Assembly (NCBI RefSeq): GCF_001423695.1
Contig: NZ_LMOZ01000001.1
Span: forward strand, 1,684,443-1,748,442
Reading direction: 5' to 3'
DNA: 64,000 nt
Source: Leifsonia sp. Leaf336
GTDB taxonomy: Bacteria; Actinomycetota; Actinomycetes; Actinomycetales; Microbacteriaceae
This document shows, one piece after another, positions 54,119 through 63,837 of the stretch (positions within the stretch are counted from its first letter, which is position 1; the number at the start of each line of letters is the position of its first letter). The notes under the pieces were generated by a model that did not search any database, was not told where the DNA came from, and saw only the letters and a program-made list of their open reading frames with translations. A program made the position numbers and the translations under genes.

Positions 54119-56112
54119 CGACCGCCGGCCCGCACCGGGAGGTGGCGCTGCCACCAATCGAGGATGATCTCGAAGCGCTCCCGACGGTGCCGGGGCCGTC
54201 CGCTCCGGCTGAGCTCGTGGTCTTCGCCCGGGAAGATCACGAGTTCGGCCTCCACTCCGTTGCGCTGCAGAGCGGCGTAATAGCGCTCCGCCTGGCCGAG
54301 CGGGCATCGAAGGTCGTTGGCCGAGTGCATGACAAGCGTCGGCGTCTCGACCCGGTCGACGACGGCCTGCGGGCTCTGTGCGGCGATCAGGGCCGGGTCG
54401 GTGCCCGTGTACTCGTCGCTGAAGAAGCTGCCGATGTCGCTCGTGCCCATGAACGCAGCCGGATCGAGGAAGCCGCGCTCCACGATCGCGGCGGCGAAGC
54501 GGTGGTCGTGCGCGATGGTCCACGCCGTCAGGTAGCCGCCGTAGGAGCCTCCCATGATGCCGACGCGCTCGGCGTCGAGGCCGGCCACGTCGGCGCAGGC
54601 GCCGTCGAGGAAGTCGAGCACGTCGTCGAGGTCGACCGTCCCCATCCGTTGCCGGATGCTGCGGCCGTGCTTCTGGCCGTACCCGGCCGATCCGCGCGGG
54701 TTGCACATCACGACCGCGTAGCCGGCGGCTGCGTACACCTGGGCCTCGTCGAACAGCGCCCCGGTGTAGGCCGCGAACGGTCCGCCGTGGATGTTGAGCA
54801 GCACCGGGTGCGGGCCGGCGTCCTGCGGGGCGACGACCCAGCCGTGGATCGGGTAACCGTCGCGGCCCTCCACCGTGAGCTCGCGCGGGGCGATGATGCC
54901 CGCCGCGCGCAGTTCGCGCGAGAAGTCCGTGAGCGTGCGCACACCGTCGTCGTCGACGACCGCGACATCCCCGGCGGTCGCGGCGTTCGCGATGCTGGCC
55001 ACTATCGTTCCGCCCGCGGTGCCGACCCCGTTGACCACGGTCGCTGCGTCGGTGAGGCGTCGCATGGAACCGTCCGCATTGATCTCCGTGAGCACCAACG
55101 CCCCACGGCTCCGATCGGTCACGAGCGCGCTGTCGTCGCGGTACGCGACGATCTCCGACTCGGTCAGGTCCACCGCCTCCGGGTCGGTCAGCAGCCGTGG
55201 TGCCGAACCCGGGCGATCGATCGCGTACAGCGCGGTGTTCCTGGCGACGAAGTCGCGGCCGTTCTCCCCCACGTCCTGCGCGCTGAAGTAGAGCACGCCG
55301 TTGAGCCCGTACGCCACCGCGACGATCGAGAAGCTGCCGTGCTCGCCCGTCGCATCGACGGGGTCGCCACTGCCGTCGAGCGGAACCAGGAAGACGCTCG
55401 AACGGAGGTCGTGATCGCGGCTCTCGTGACGAGCCGAGACGAAGGCCAGCGTCCTGCCGTCCGGCGAGAAGGCGATGGTCGTGTCGTCCCAGTCCCCCGA
55501 GGTGAGCGCACGCGGCGCGGCGAGGGTCGGGGCGGGCGCGACCGAGCCGTCCGGCTCCGCGACGGGTGAGATCGCGGGCGCGGCCCAGACATCGGGCACC
55601 GGCACGACGTAGACGTGCGCGCGGCGGTCGGTGATGTAGCCGAGCCCGTTCTGCTGATATTTCACTGTGTCGATGCGGCGAGGGCGCTCGGCGTCGGGCG
55701 CGATGCCGTCGACCGTTCCGTAACGGCCCTGCTCGGGCTCGCGGCTCACGAAGGCCAGGGAGCGGCCGTCCGGCGCCCACGCGAACTCCGTCACGCCGAG
55801 CGTGCGGTCCGTGACGACGACGGGCTCGCCTCCGGCGGCATCGACGACGTACAGCTGAGGCGGTGCCTTCGGCGCCGAGCGCAGGAAGGCGATCAGGCGT
55901 CCGTCGGGCGAGAACCGCGGTGCGGTGTCGCGGAAGCCGCGCGTGAGTCGCCGCGGCGCCGCGTGACCGGAGAGCGGGATGTTCCAGAGCTGCCCGACGG
56001 CGGCGTCGGCGGTGACCGACGGGTGCGTCACGGAGACCACCGCCCGGGCTCCGCCCGGGTGCACGGTGGGTCGCGAGACGCCGGTCAGGAGGTCGAGATC
56101 GGCCGCCTTCAT
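54115..56112 (-). CDS. S9-family prolyl oligopeptidase-like serine peptidase
   Basis: A 665-residue peptidase. The N-terminal part holds TolB/WD-like propeller repeats (RFSPDGRLIAFLR, AFSPDGRTLAFVSAR). The C-terminal alpha/beta hydrolase has the Ser in GIMGGSYGGYLTAW, the Asp in HSANDLRCP and the His in FPGEDHELSR. It is an acylaminoacyl- or dipeptidyl-peptidase type enzyme acting on small peptides in the cytoplasm. Its start overlaps the SDR stop by 4 bp. Confidence 0.93.
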   Translation of the reverse strand: MKAADLDLLTGVSRPTVHPGGARAVVSVTHPSVTADAAVGQLWNIPLSGHAAPRRLTRGFRDTAPRFSPDGRLIAFLRSAPKAPPQLYVVDAAGGEPVVVTDRTLGVTEFAWAPDGRSLAFVSREPEQGRYGTVDGIAPDAERPRRIDTVKYQQNGLGYITDRRAHVYVVPVPDVWAAPAISPVAEPDGSVAPAPTLAAPRALTSGDWDDTTIAFSPDGRTLAFVSARHESRDHDLRSSVFLVPLDGSGDPVDATGEHGSFSIVAVAYGLNGVLYFSAQDVGENGRDFVARNTALYAIDRPGSAPRLLTDPEAVDLTESEIVAYRDDSALVTDRSRGALVLTEINADGSMRRLTDAATVVNGVGTAGGTIVASIANAATAGDVAVVDDDGVRTLTDFSRELRAAGIIAPRELTVEGRDGYPIHGWVVAPQDAGPHPVLLNIHGGPFAAYTGALFDEAQVYAAAGYAVVMCNPRGSAGYGQKHGRSIRQRMGTVDLDDVLDFLDGACADVAGLDAERVGIMGGSYGGYLTAWTIAHDHRFAAAIVERGFLDPAAFMGTSDIGSFFSDEYTGTDPALIAAQSPQAVVDRVETPTLVMHSANDLRCPLGQAERYYAALQRNGVEAELVIFPGEDHELSRSGRPRHRRERFEIILDWWQRHLPVRAGGR

Positions 56113-56924
56113 TCGGCGACCGGCTCGAAGCTCGACACGTCTCCCACCAGGCGGGTGCGGTCGGCCGGGACCGGTTCGACGGCGGCGGCGGCCACTTCGG
56201 CGGCGAACTCGCCGACGTTGTAGAGCCGACCGGCTGCCTCTTTGCGGGCGTCGATGGCGCCCGGGTTGAGTCGGTTGAGCAGCGTCGCCGTGATCGTCCC
56301 CTCGATCATGTCGCCCGAGACCACCACGAACTCGATGCCCTTCTCGGCGAGACCGGGCACGAGGGCGCGCAGGGCGTCCTCGCCCGCCCGCTTGCTGAGG
56401 GCCACCGCCTCGTATTCAGGCATCGTCGGCGTCGTGCGGATGAAGTGCGCCTGGTGGCTGGTGACGAACACCACACGGGAGCCGGGGCCCATCAGGGGCA
56501 CGGCGGCGTTCAGAGCGTTCACCTGGGCGTCGCGGTTGAGCTGCATGGCATAGTCCTCGGCCATCCCGGACTCCATGCCGCCCGAGGCGTTGAGCACCAG
56601 GATGTCGAGCCCGCCCCACGCGTCGGCCACCGACTGGAACAGGGCCGCGACCGAATCGGGGTCGGTCAGGTCGGCGCCGACGGTGATCGCCGTTCCGCCC
56701 TTCTCGCGGATGGCGTCGGCCAGCTTGACGGCGCGCGCCTCCTTGTTGCGGTAGTTGATCGCGACGGACGCGCCGGCGTCGGCGAGGTACTGCACGGTGT
56801 CGGCGCCGATGCCTCGAGACGAACCGGTGACGAGGGCGCGCTTGCCGGTGAGGCTGCCCGGCTCGAGCGGGCTGGCGGACGCGGACGGGTTGGACACGGA
56901 TACTCCTAGAGCGTTGGACGACAC
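56109..56924 (-). CDS. SDR-family oxidoreductase
   Basis: A 271-residue Rossmann-fold protein. The cofactor motif is TGSSRGIG, with NASGG and FVTSHQAH as Asn and Ser sites. The usual Y-x3-K reads PEYEAVALSK, so Tyr and Lys are not at the standard spacing, and the reductase activity is uncertain. It is the first gene of a coupled pair with the S9 peptidase. ATG 56924 follows an upstream TAGGAG. Confidence 0.9.
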   Translation of the reverse strand: MSSNALGVSVSNPSASASPLEPGSLTGKRALVTGSSRGIGADTVQYLADAGASVAINYRNKEARAVKLADAIREKGGTAITVGADLTDPDSVAALFQSVADAWGGLDILVLNASGGMESGMAEDYAMQLNRDAQVNALNAAVPLMGPGSRVVFVTSHQAHFIRTTPTMPEYEAVALSKRAGEDALRALVPGLAEKGIEFVVVSGDMIEGTITATLLNRLNPGAIDARKEAAGRLYNVGEFAAEVAAAAVEPVPADRTRLVGDVSSFEPVAE

Positions 56925-57025
56925 GGCTTTCTGAGACTACCAAGTGGGTTCCCTGCGGCCGAGCGCTGTGATGCTAGCTTCGTATTAAGTTAGTGACATA
57001 AGCGAATGCTGGGAGGGGGCCGCTG

Positions 57026-57526
57026 ATGGACATCACATCGTTCGCCTGGATCGCATGGCTGGTCCTCATCCTGGTCTTCGTGATCATCGAGATGCTGACG
57101 CTCGACTTCGTCTTCCTGATGATCGCGATCGGCAGTCTCGGAGGTCTGATCTCCGGTCTCTTCGGCGCGCCGTGGTGGCTCCAGCTCATCATCGCCGCCG
57201 CCCTGTCCGTCGTGCTGCTCTTCGGGATCCGGCCGCCCCTCCTGCACCGGCTCAAGCGCGGAGGCGACCCGACCAAGAGCAATGTGGACGCGCTGATCGG
57301 GATGTCCGCGGTCGTCGTCTCGACGGTCTCGCGCACCGCCGGGCTGGTCAAGCTCGCCGTCGGCGAGACGTGGACCGCCCGCCTCGCGACCGCGTCGGGC
57401 GGCCCTGCCGAACTCGTTCCGGGCGAGCACGTCATCGTCCTGAGCATCGAGGGCGCGACCGCCGTCGTCGCCCCATCACCTGTGTCGGCGGGAGCCGACG
57501 GCCGCACCGAGAGGAGCATCCCGTGA
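57026..57526 (+). CDS. NfeD-family membrane protein
   Basis: A 166-residue protein with two to three N-terminal helices (IAWLVLILVFVIIEMLTLDF, FLMIAIGSLGGLISGLFGA) and a C-terminal OB-fold (NfeD) domain. NfeD proteins partner with SPFH scaffolds in the membrane. GGGAGGGGG precedes ATG 57026. It overlaps the SPFH gene by 4 bp. Confidence 0.93.
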   Translation: MDITSFAWIAWLVLILVFVIIEMLTLDFVFLMIAIGSLGGLISGLFGAPWWLQLIIAAALSVVLLFGIRPPLLHRLKRGGDPTKSNVDALIGMSAVVVSTVSRTAGLVKLAVGETWTARLATASGGPAELVPGEHVIVLSIEGATAVVAPSPVSAGADGRTERSIP

Positions 57527-58488
57527 CCGAAGTCACCCAGCTCGTCGTGACCATCGTGGTCTCGATCATCATCCTGGTGATCGCGATCTTCGTGCTGGTC
57601 ACGTTGTTCCGCGCCGTCCGGATCATTCCGCAGGCGCGAGCAGGGGTGGTGGAGCGGCTCGGCCGCTATCACAAGACGCTCACCCCTGGTCTGAACGTGG
57701 TCGTCCCGTTCATCGACAAGGTGCGCCCGCTCATCGACCTGCGCGAGCAGGTCGTCTCTTTCCCTCCCCAGCCGGTGATCACCGAGGACAACCTCGTCGT
57801 CTCGATCGACACGGTGGTCTACTTCCAGGTCACCGACGCCCGCGCCGCGACGTATGAGATCGCCAACTACCTCGGCGCCGTCGAACAGCTCACCACCACG
57901 ACGCTCCGTAACGTCGTCGGCGGCTTGAACCTCGAGGCAGCGCTCACCAGCCGCGACAACATCAACGGCCAGCTGCGCCTGGTCCTCGACGAAGCCACCG
58001 GCAAGTGGGGCATCCGAGTATCGCGCGTCGAGCTGAAGGCGATCGACCCGCCCGTGTCCATCCAGGACTCGATGGAGAAGCAGATGCGCGCGGAGCGCGA
58101 CCGACGTGCGCTCATCCTGACGGCCGAGGGAACGAAACAGTCCGAGATCCTCAACGCGGAGGGCATGCGTCAGGCGGCGATCCTCAAGGCGGAGGGCGAC
58201 GCGAAGGCGTCGGTACTTCGCGCGGAGGGCGAGGCGAAGGCGATCACCACGGTCTTCAGCGCCATCCACGAGGGCAACCCCGACAATCTGCTGCTGGCCT
58301 ACCAGTACCTGCAGACCCTGCCGAAACTCGCCGAGGGCTCTGCGAACAAACTCTGGGTCATCCCGAGCGAACTCACGGAAGCACTCAAGGGCATCGGTCA
58401 GGCGTTCGCGCCGAAGGGCGCGCCGGGCGCTTCTCCTGACGGGCCGGCGATAGTGCCGGCTTCGACTCAGGCCGCTCCCCCGGCGTGA
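57523..58488 (+). CDS. SPFH/band-7 (stomatin/QmcA-like) protein
   Basis: A 321-residue membrane scaffold. An N-terminal transmembrane helix is followed by the PHB domain (IPQARAGVVERLGRYHKTL...) and an Ala/Glu-rich coiled coil with repeated AEG motifs (AEGMRQAAILKAEGDAKA). GTG 57523 overlaps the NfeD stop and has GAGAGGA upstream. With NfeD it likely organises membrane microdomains or proteases. It overlaps the next gene by 4 bp. Confidence 0.93.
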   Translation: MTEVTQLVVTIVVSIIILVIAIFVLVTLFRAVRIIPQARAGVVERLGRYHKTLTPGLNVVVPFIDKVRPLIDLREQVVSFPPQPVITEDNLVVSIDTVVYFQVTDARAATYEIANYLGAVEQLTTTTLRNVVGGLNLEAALTSRDNINGQLRLVLDEATGKWGIRVSRVELKAIDPPVSIQDSMEKQMRAERDRRALILTAEGTKQSEILNAEGMRQAAILKAEGDAKASVLRAEGEAKAITTVFSAIHEGNPDNLLLAYQYLQTLPKLAEGSANKLWVIPSELTEALKGIGQAFAPKGAPGASPDGPAIVPASTQAAPPA

Positions 58489-59234
58489 CGTTCCTCGACG
58501 GGCCGCGGCCGCGCATCATCGCGCACCGCGGCCTCGCGCTCGACGCGCCGGAGAACACCCTCCTCGCCTTCCTGAAGGCGCTGAGCGCCGGCGCGACGCA
58601 TCTGGAGACCGATGTGCACTGCTCCGTCGACGGAGTCGCCGTGATCAGCCACGATCCGGACCTCACCCGGATCGCCGGTCGCGACCTGCGTGTCGAGCAC
58701 CTCACCATGGCCGAACTGCGGCGCATCCCGCTCGGGCACGGCCAGAGCCTGCCGTCGCTGGCGGAGGCCCTCGACGCGTTCCCGGAGGCCCGCTTCAACA
58801 TCGACATCAAGGATGAGCGTGCGGCGGCTCCCGCGGCAAAGGCGATCATCGCGGCGCGCGCCACCGACAGAGTGCTCCTCACGAGCTTCTCGGCCGCGAG
58901 GCGGGCGGCGGCCGCGAGCACCCTTCCGGGCGTCGCGGTCTCGCCGTCGGTCTCGGAGTTCGTCCCCGCGCTCGTCGGTGCCAAGCTCGGAATCCGGCGG
59001 CTGACGTCACGTGCCCTACGGCCGTTCGCAGCCGTACAGATCCCGGAGCGGCGCGGGCCGCTCCGGCTCGTGACGGCGCGCACGGTCCGCGCGGTGCACC
59101 GCGCGGGAGCCGAAGTGCACGTCTGGACGGTCGATGACCTGGCGGCCATGAGCCGGCTGCTCGATCTCGGCGTCGACGGTATCGTCACAAACCGATGCGA
59201 TCTCTTGAAAGACCTGGTCAGCGCACGGAATTGA
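58485..59234 (+). CDS. Glycerophosphodiester phosphodiesterase
   Basis: A 249-residue TIM-barrel enzyme that hydrolyses glycerophosphodiesters to sn-glycerol 3-phosphate and alcohol. HRGLALDAPENT, the metal site ETDVHCSVDGV and SHDP are all present, as is VDGIVTNRCD at the end. No signal peptide, so cytoplasmic. GTG 58485 overlaps the SPFH stop. Third gene of the NfeD-SPFH-GDPD operon. Confidence 0.93.
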   Translation: MTFLDGPRPRIIAHRGLALDAPENTLLAFLKALSAGATHLETDVHCSVDGVAVISHDPDLTRIAGRDLRVEHLTMAELRRIPLGHGQSLPSLAEALDAFPEARFNIDIKDERAAAPAAKAIIAARATDRVLLTSFSAARRAAAASTLPGVAVSPSVSEFVPALVGAKLGIRRLTSRALRPFAAVQIPERRGPLRLVTARTVRAVHRAGAEVHVWTVDDLAAMSRLLDLGVDGIVTNRCDLLKDLVSARN

Positions 59235-59350
59235 CGCTGCACCCGGCCGCGACGCTGTGAGCCCACTGAGAGTGAGGGGTCGCGCGGAAAGATAATCCCC
59301 AGCTTGTTGGTTTATAAAAGTGAGGATTCGCGCGAAGAGGAGACCACACG

Positions 59351-59722
59351 ATGGCAGATCGCAGTTTGCGCGGAATGAGACTTGGCGCCCAGAGCTTACA
59401 AAGCGAAGAAGGCGTCGTCTACTCTCCGCGTTCCCGTTACACCTACCTGTGCCCCGACTGCGGCAAGGAGACCGAAATGGTCTTCTCCGCCGAGGCAGAG
59501 GCTCCCGATGCCTGGGAGTGCAAGCACTGCGGCCACGAGGCCCGCTTGCTGATCGACGACAAGCCTGTCGAGATCGACCACTCGGACGTCAAGACGCCCC
59601 GCAGCCACTGGGACATGCTCCTGGAACGTCGCACTCGCGCCGAGCTCGAGGAACTCCTCGAGGAGCGCCTGCAGTACCTGCGAGCGCGCCGCGGGACGAG
59701 CGAGCACAAGTACTCCGCCTGA
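59351..59722 (+). CDS. rbpA: RNA polymerase-binding protein RbpA
   Basis: A 123-residue actinobacterial transcription factor that binds RNA polymerase and the principal sigma factor and stabilises open complexes. The N-terminal MADRSLRGMRLGAQSL, the zinc-like core (CPDCGKE, CKHCGHE) and the basic/sigma-interaction end (SHWDMLLERRT) match RbpA. AGAGGAG precedes the ATG. The AT-rich leader at 59290-59325 has candidate -10 boxes (GATAAT, TATAAA). Confidence 0.96.
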   Translation: MADRSLRGMRLGAQSLQSEEGVVYSPRSRYTYLCPDCGKETEMVFSAEAEAPDAWECKHCGHEARLLIDDKPVEIDHSDVKTPRSHWDMLLERRTRAELEELLEERLQYLRARRGTSEHKYSA

Positions 59723-59738
59723 CCCGGCACCCCGTCTG

Positions 59739-59769
59739 AGCCCCTCTCACCCTCGCAGTGGGAGGGGCT
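59739..59769. terminator. Bidirectional terminator between rbpA and lnt
   Basis: AGCCCCTCTCAC (59739-59750) pairs with GTGGGAGGGGCT (59758-59769) with one mismatch, around CCTCGCA. It overlaps the last codons of lnt on the opposite strand. Confidence 0.8.
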
Positions 59770-61333
59770 TCGTGCTGTGCGGGTCCGGCCGGCGGCGGGC
59801 GAACGCGGCGACGACCAGCCCGAACAGGCCGAGGCCGGCGACCAGGTACTCGATCCCCCGGCTGAGGAGCGTCGCCGGCGTTGTCGTCGTGCCCAGCGGG
59901 ACGTCCGCGACCATGTGACCCGGTTCGAACGGCGGGATCTCGCTGATCGTTCGGCCGTCCGGCGCGATGATCTGGCTGCTACCGACCGTGGAAATGTTCA
60001 CCAGTGACCGGCCCGACTCGATGGCCCGGAGCCGCGCGATGGCGAGCTGCTGCTGGTTCTCGTCGGTCTTGCCGAAGTCGGCGTTGTTCGTCTGGGCGAG
60101 AATGACCTGGGCGCCGCCCTGCATCATGTCGGTGAGCAGCTGATCGTCGACGATGTCGAAGCAGATCGAGATCCCGGTGCGCACGCCGCCGACGTCGAAC
60201 ACGTTGTCGCGCGTGCCCGGCGTGTAGTCGCGGGAGATGAGATCGATCAGTGAGGGCGCGAACGGCCGCCAGAACGACCGGTCGGGCACGTACTCGCCGA
60301 AGGGCACCGGGTGCTTCTTGTCGTAGAAGTCGACTGCGCCCGAGCCGGCCTCCCACTGCATCGACGTGTTGAAGTACTTGCCATCGCGGTAGGTGATCGT
60401 GCCGACGATGAACGGGGCGCCGAACCTTCGCGCGAGCGCGTCGAGCGCGGTGGCGCTCGCCGGGTCGCGTGTCGGGTCGGGCAGGACCGAGCCTTCCGGC
60501 CACACCACCATGTCGACCTTGCGGTCGCCGGTCACCTGACGCATCGGGATGGCGCGGGTCGCCTCGAGCTGCGCGTTCAGGACGGCGTACGGAACGTTGT
60601 CCGGATCGAAGAAGCCTGCCGGCCCATTGCCCTGCACGGCGGCGATGCGCGTTGTGCCGTGCGTCGTGGCCGGCCAGGAGGGTACTGCGAGTACGAGCGC
60701 GATCGCCCCCGCGGCGACGACCGCCCGCAGGGATGGCCGCACGTCGATGGCGAACACCGCCTCGACGATCAACGCGACCAGCCACACCATCACGAAACTC
60801 ACCCCGGAAATACCCAGCCAAGCGGTCAGCGGCGCGAACGGGCTCTGCGACTGCGACTCGGCGACTCGGCCCCACGAGAAGCCGCCGTACGGCCAGTTTC
60901 CTGTCACGTACTCCCGCAGCACCCAGAGCCCTGCCACGATCACCGGGACGAGTCCCAGGCGTCCCGCGACGCTGGGCCACGCGCGAGGCACCCAGCGGTA
61001 GGCCAGCGTGATCAGGATGCCTCCGACGCCCCAGAACAGTGCTTCGAGAGTCGACAGCGCGACCCACGGAAGCGGCCCGAGATAGAGCGCGGTCCACGAC
61101 ACGTGGACGAGGTAGAACGATTCGCCGGCCAGCCAGCCGACCAGGAACGCCGAACCGGCGCGCCGTCCGCGCTGAGCGAGCAGCACCATCCCGATGCCGA
61201 CGAACGTGAGCGGCCACCAGTCGCGGTCGGGGAACCCCGCGTCGAGCACCGGCCCCGCTGCCAGAGCGACCAGCACTGCGAGCCACAGCGGGAGTGGTGC
61301 GCGCGGCAGACGGGCGCGCAGCGATCGGGTCAC
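59747..61333 (-). CDS. lnt: Apolipoprotein N-acyltransferase
   Basis: A 528-residue membrane enzyme that adds the third acyl chain to lipoproteins. About six to eight N-terminal helices are followed by a nitrilase domain with the E-K-C triad: Glu in VVWPEGSVLP, Lys in FYDKKHPVPFGEY, Cys in GISICFDIV. GTG 61333 is used. In mycobacteria the rbpA neighbour is the Lnt-Dpm1 fusion; here only the Lnt part is present and no mannosyltransferase follows. Confidence 0.93.
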   Translation of the reverse strand: MTRSLRARLPRAPLPLWLAVLVALAAGPVLDAGFPDRDWWPLTFVGIGMVLLAQRGRRAGSAFLVGWLAGESFYLVHVSWTALYLGPLPWVALSTLEALFWGVGGILITLAYRWVPRAWPSVAGRLGLVPVIVAGLWVLREYVTGNWPYGGFSWGRVAESQSQSPFAPLTAWLGISGVSFVMVWLVALIVEAVFAIDVRPSLRAVVAAGAIALVLAVPSWPATTHGTTRIAAVQGNGPAGFFDPDNVPYAVLNAQLEATRAIPMRQVTGDRKVDMVVWPEGSVLPDPTRDPASATALDALARRFGAPFIVGTITYRDGKYFNTSMQWEAGSGAVDFYDKKHPVPFGEYVPDRSFWRPFAPSLIDLISRDYTPGTRDNVFDVGGVRTGISICFDIVDDQLLTDMMQGGAQVILAQTNNADFGKTDENQQQLAIARLRAIESGRSLVNISTVGSSQIIAPDGRTISEIPPFEPGHMVADVPLGTTTTPATLLSRGIEYLVAGLGLFGLVVAAFARRRPDPHSTKPLPLRG

Positions 61334-61392
61334 GAAGGGAGAGCCTAAGGCATTCCGCTCGGTGCTCCGCACAGGCTGACCGTGGGCGCCGG

Positions 61393-63828
61393 TCACGCCA
61401 CAGCCGAGTAGGCCACGATCCCCCGCCGGATGGACTCCAGGGCCTGGCGCGCGGTGCGCCCGACGTTGCCCTGGGCGACGAGCGAGAGCTGATCGAGGAG
61501 GTCGATCGTCTGCTTGGACCAGCGCACGAAGTCGCCGGCGGCCATGTCGGCCTCCCGCAACACCACGTCGAGCGCCGCCCCGCGAGCCCACTGGTACATC
61601 GCCAGTGCGAGCGCGGTGGAGATCGGGTCGCTCCCGGGCAACCGGTTCTCGCGTTCGAGGTCGTCGAGTCGCGCCCAGAGATCCGTCGTGCGGTCCAATG
61701 CGGGACGGAAAGCGCCGCGCGGCAGGTTCCGATCGTGCGCGAGTCCGTCGTCGCGCCGAGGCTCGAACACCAGGGCGCAGGCCATCGCGGCGAGGCTCGC
61801 CGCATCGAGCTCCTTCCACACCCCGCGGCGCAGGCACTCGGCCACCAGGAGGTCCCGCTCTCCGTAGATCCGCTTGAGGGTCCGTCCGTGGACGGTCAGG
61901 CTGGTCTCGCCGTCCTCCTCCACGAGGTAGCCGAGCTCCAGCAGGACCTCGGAGACGCGGTCGAAGACCTTAGCGACCGCTCCCGTCCGTGATTGGATCT
62001 GGGCGCTCAGACGGTCGGTCTCGCGCTTCAGCTTCCACCAGCGCTCGGACCAGCGAGCGTGCTGCTCGCGATCGGGGCAGCGATGGCAGGGGTGCTCGCG
62101 CAGCCGCTTGCGAAGCGCGGCCAGCTGGCGCTGGCGCTTGTCGCGATCCGAGCGGGAGGCGTTCTCGACACGCTGACCCTTCTTCTCCAGATCGCTGAGC
62201 TCGCGCCGAATGCGCGAGTACTCGCGGAAGTCGCCGAGATGGCACTGCATCGCCTTCTCGTAGCCCGCGAGGGACTCCTCCTGCTGCTTGACCTTACGAG
62301 CCAGGTCGACGACGGCCCGGTCGGCCTGGAACTGCGCGAACGACGACTCGAGGATCTCGCGCGTGCGCGGACGACCGAACTGATCGATGAGGTTGACCGC
62401 CATGTTGTAGGTGGGCCGGAAGCTCGAGTTCAGCGGGTAGCTGCGGCGGGAGGCCAGCGAGGCGACCGATTGCGGGTCGAGGCCGTCCTCCCATTGGATG
62501 ACGGAGTGGCCCTCGACGTCGATCCCTCGGCGCCCCGCACGCCCCGTGAGCTGGGTGTACTCCCCCGGCGTGATCGGCACGCGCGACTCCCCGTTGAACT
62601 TCTCCAGCTTCTCGAGGACGACCGTGCGTGCGGGCATGTTGATGCCGAGCGCAAGCGTCTCGGTCGCGAACACGACCTTGACGAGCTTGCGGCGGAAGAG
62701 CTCCTCCACGACCTCCTTGAACGCCGGCAGCAGTCCGGCATGATGGGCCGCGACCCCGCGCTCGAGGCCCTCCAGCCACTCCCAGTAGCCGAGGACCGCC
62801 AGGTCCTCGTCGAGGAGGGTACGACAGCGTTCCTCGACGATCGCCCGGATCTCCTCGCGTTCGCGCGCCTCGGTCAGCCGGATTCCCTCGCGGAGGGTCT
62901 GACGGACGGCCGCGTCGCAGCCGTTGCGGCTGAAGATGAAGAAGATCGCCGGCAGCAGGTTGTGCTCGCCGAGCAGGCGCACGAGATCGGCGCGGTTCAT
63001 CCGGAAGGTGTCCGGTCGGCCACCGCGCGAGTGGTAGCGGCCCACGTCCTTCATCTGGCGGCTGCTCAGCACGCGGCCGCCGTAGCGCGCCATCTGCACC
63101 AGCTCCGGGTTCACCCGGTTGGTCGCGGCGAGGCCCGACGAGTCGAAGAGATCGATGAGTTTGGAGCGCATGAGGATGTGCTGCTCCAGCGGCACGGGCC
63201 GCTCCTCCGAGACGACCACGTCGGTGTCGCCGCGCACCGCCTGGAGCCAGTCGCCGAACTCCTCCGCGTTGGACACGGTCGCGCTGAGCGAGACCATCCG
63301 CACCGCCGGCGGCAGGTGAATGATGACCTCCTCCCAGACGGCGCCGCGGAACCGGTCGGCCAGGTAGTGCACCTCGTCCATCACCACGTAGGCCAGATCG
63401 GCCAACAGGTCCGAGTCCGCGTACAGCATGTTGCGCAGCACCTCGGTCGTCATCACGACGATGCGCGCGTGCGAGTTGATGTTGGTGTCGCCGGTGAGGA
63501 GGCCGACCGACTCCGCGCCGTACTGCTGCACGAACTCCTGGAACTTCTGGTTGCTCAGCGCCTTCATCGGGGTCGTGTAGAACACTTTCGCGTTCGCCTC
63601 GCGCATGGCGAGGAACACCGCGAACTCGGCCACGATCGTCTTGCCGGCCCCGGTCGGCGCCGCGACCAGCACGCTGCGCCCGTTCTCGAGGCTCGCGCAC
63701 GCCTCACGCTGGAACGGGTCGAGGTCGAACCGCAGCCCGGTCCGGAAGGTTTCGAGGAGCGGCTGCCGGGCGCGCTGCCGCGAGGCGGCGAAGCGTTCGG
63801 CCGGAGAGAGCTGCTGCTGGTCGGTCAC
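61393..63828 (-). CDS. helY: HelY-like Ski2-family RNA helicase
   Basis: An 811-residue SF2 helicase. Walker A is VAAPTGAGKTIVAEF, motif II is DEVHYLAD, motif III SLSATVSN, and motif VI QLTGRAGRRGID. The C-terminal DSHCT-like domain with CHRCPD follows. It likely unwinds RNA for decay. GTG 63828 lies 9 bases after the tatC stop, a conserved tatC-helY order in actinobacteria. Confidence 0.94.
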   Translation of the reverse strand: MTDQQQLSPAERFAASRQRARQPLLETFRTGLRFDLDPFQREACASLENGRSVLVAAPTGAGKTIVAEFAVFLAMREANAKVFYTTPMKALSNQKFQEFVQQYGAESVGLLTGDTNINSHARIVVMTTEVLRNMLYADSDLLADLAYVVMDEVHYLADRFRGAVWEEVIIHLPPAVRMVSLSATVSNAEEFGDWLQAVRGDTDVVVSEERPVPLEQHILMRSKLIDLFDSSGLAATNRVNPELVQMARYGGRVLSSRQMKDVGRYHSRGGRPDTFRMNRADLVRLLGEHNLLPAIFFIFSRNGCDAAVRQTLREGIRLTEAREREEIRAIVEERCRTLLDEDLAVLGYWEWLEGLERGVAAHHAGLLPAFKEVVEELFRRKLVKVVFATETLALGINMPARTVVLEKLEKFNGESRVPITPGEYTQLTGRAGRRGIDVEGHSVIQWEDGLDPQSVASLASRRSYPLNSSFRPTYNMAVNLIDQFGRPRTREILESSFAQFQADRAVVDLARKVKQQEESLAGYEKAMQCHLGDFREYSRIRRELSDLEKKGQRVENASRSDRDKRQRQLAALRKRLREHPCHRCPDREQHARWSERWWKLKRETDRLSAQIQSRTGAVAKVFDRVSEVLLELGYLVEEDGETSLTVHGRTLKRIYGERDLLVAECLRRGVWKELDAASLAAMACALVFEPRRDDGLAHDRNLPRGAFRPALDRTTDLWARLDDLERENRLPGSDPISTALALAMYQWARGAALDVVLREADMAAGDFVRWSKQTIDLLDQLSLVAQGNVGRTARQALESIRRGIVAYSAVA

Positions 63829-63837
63829 GCGACCAGC

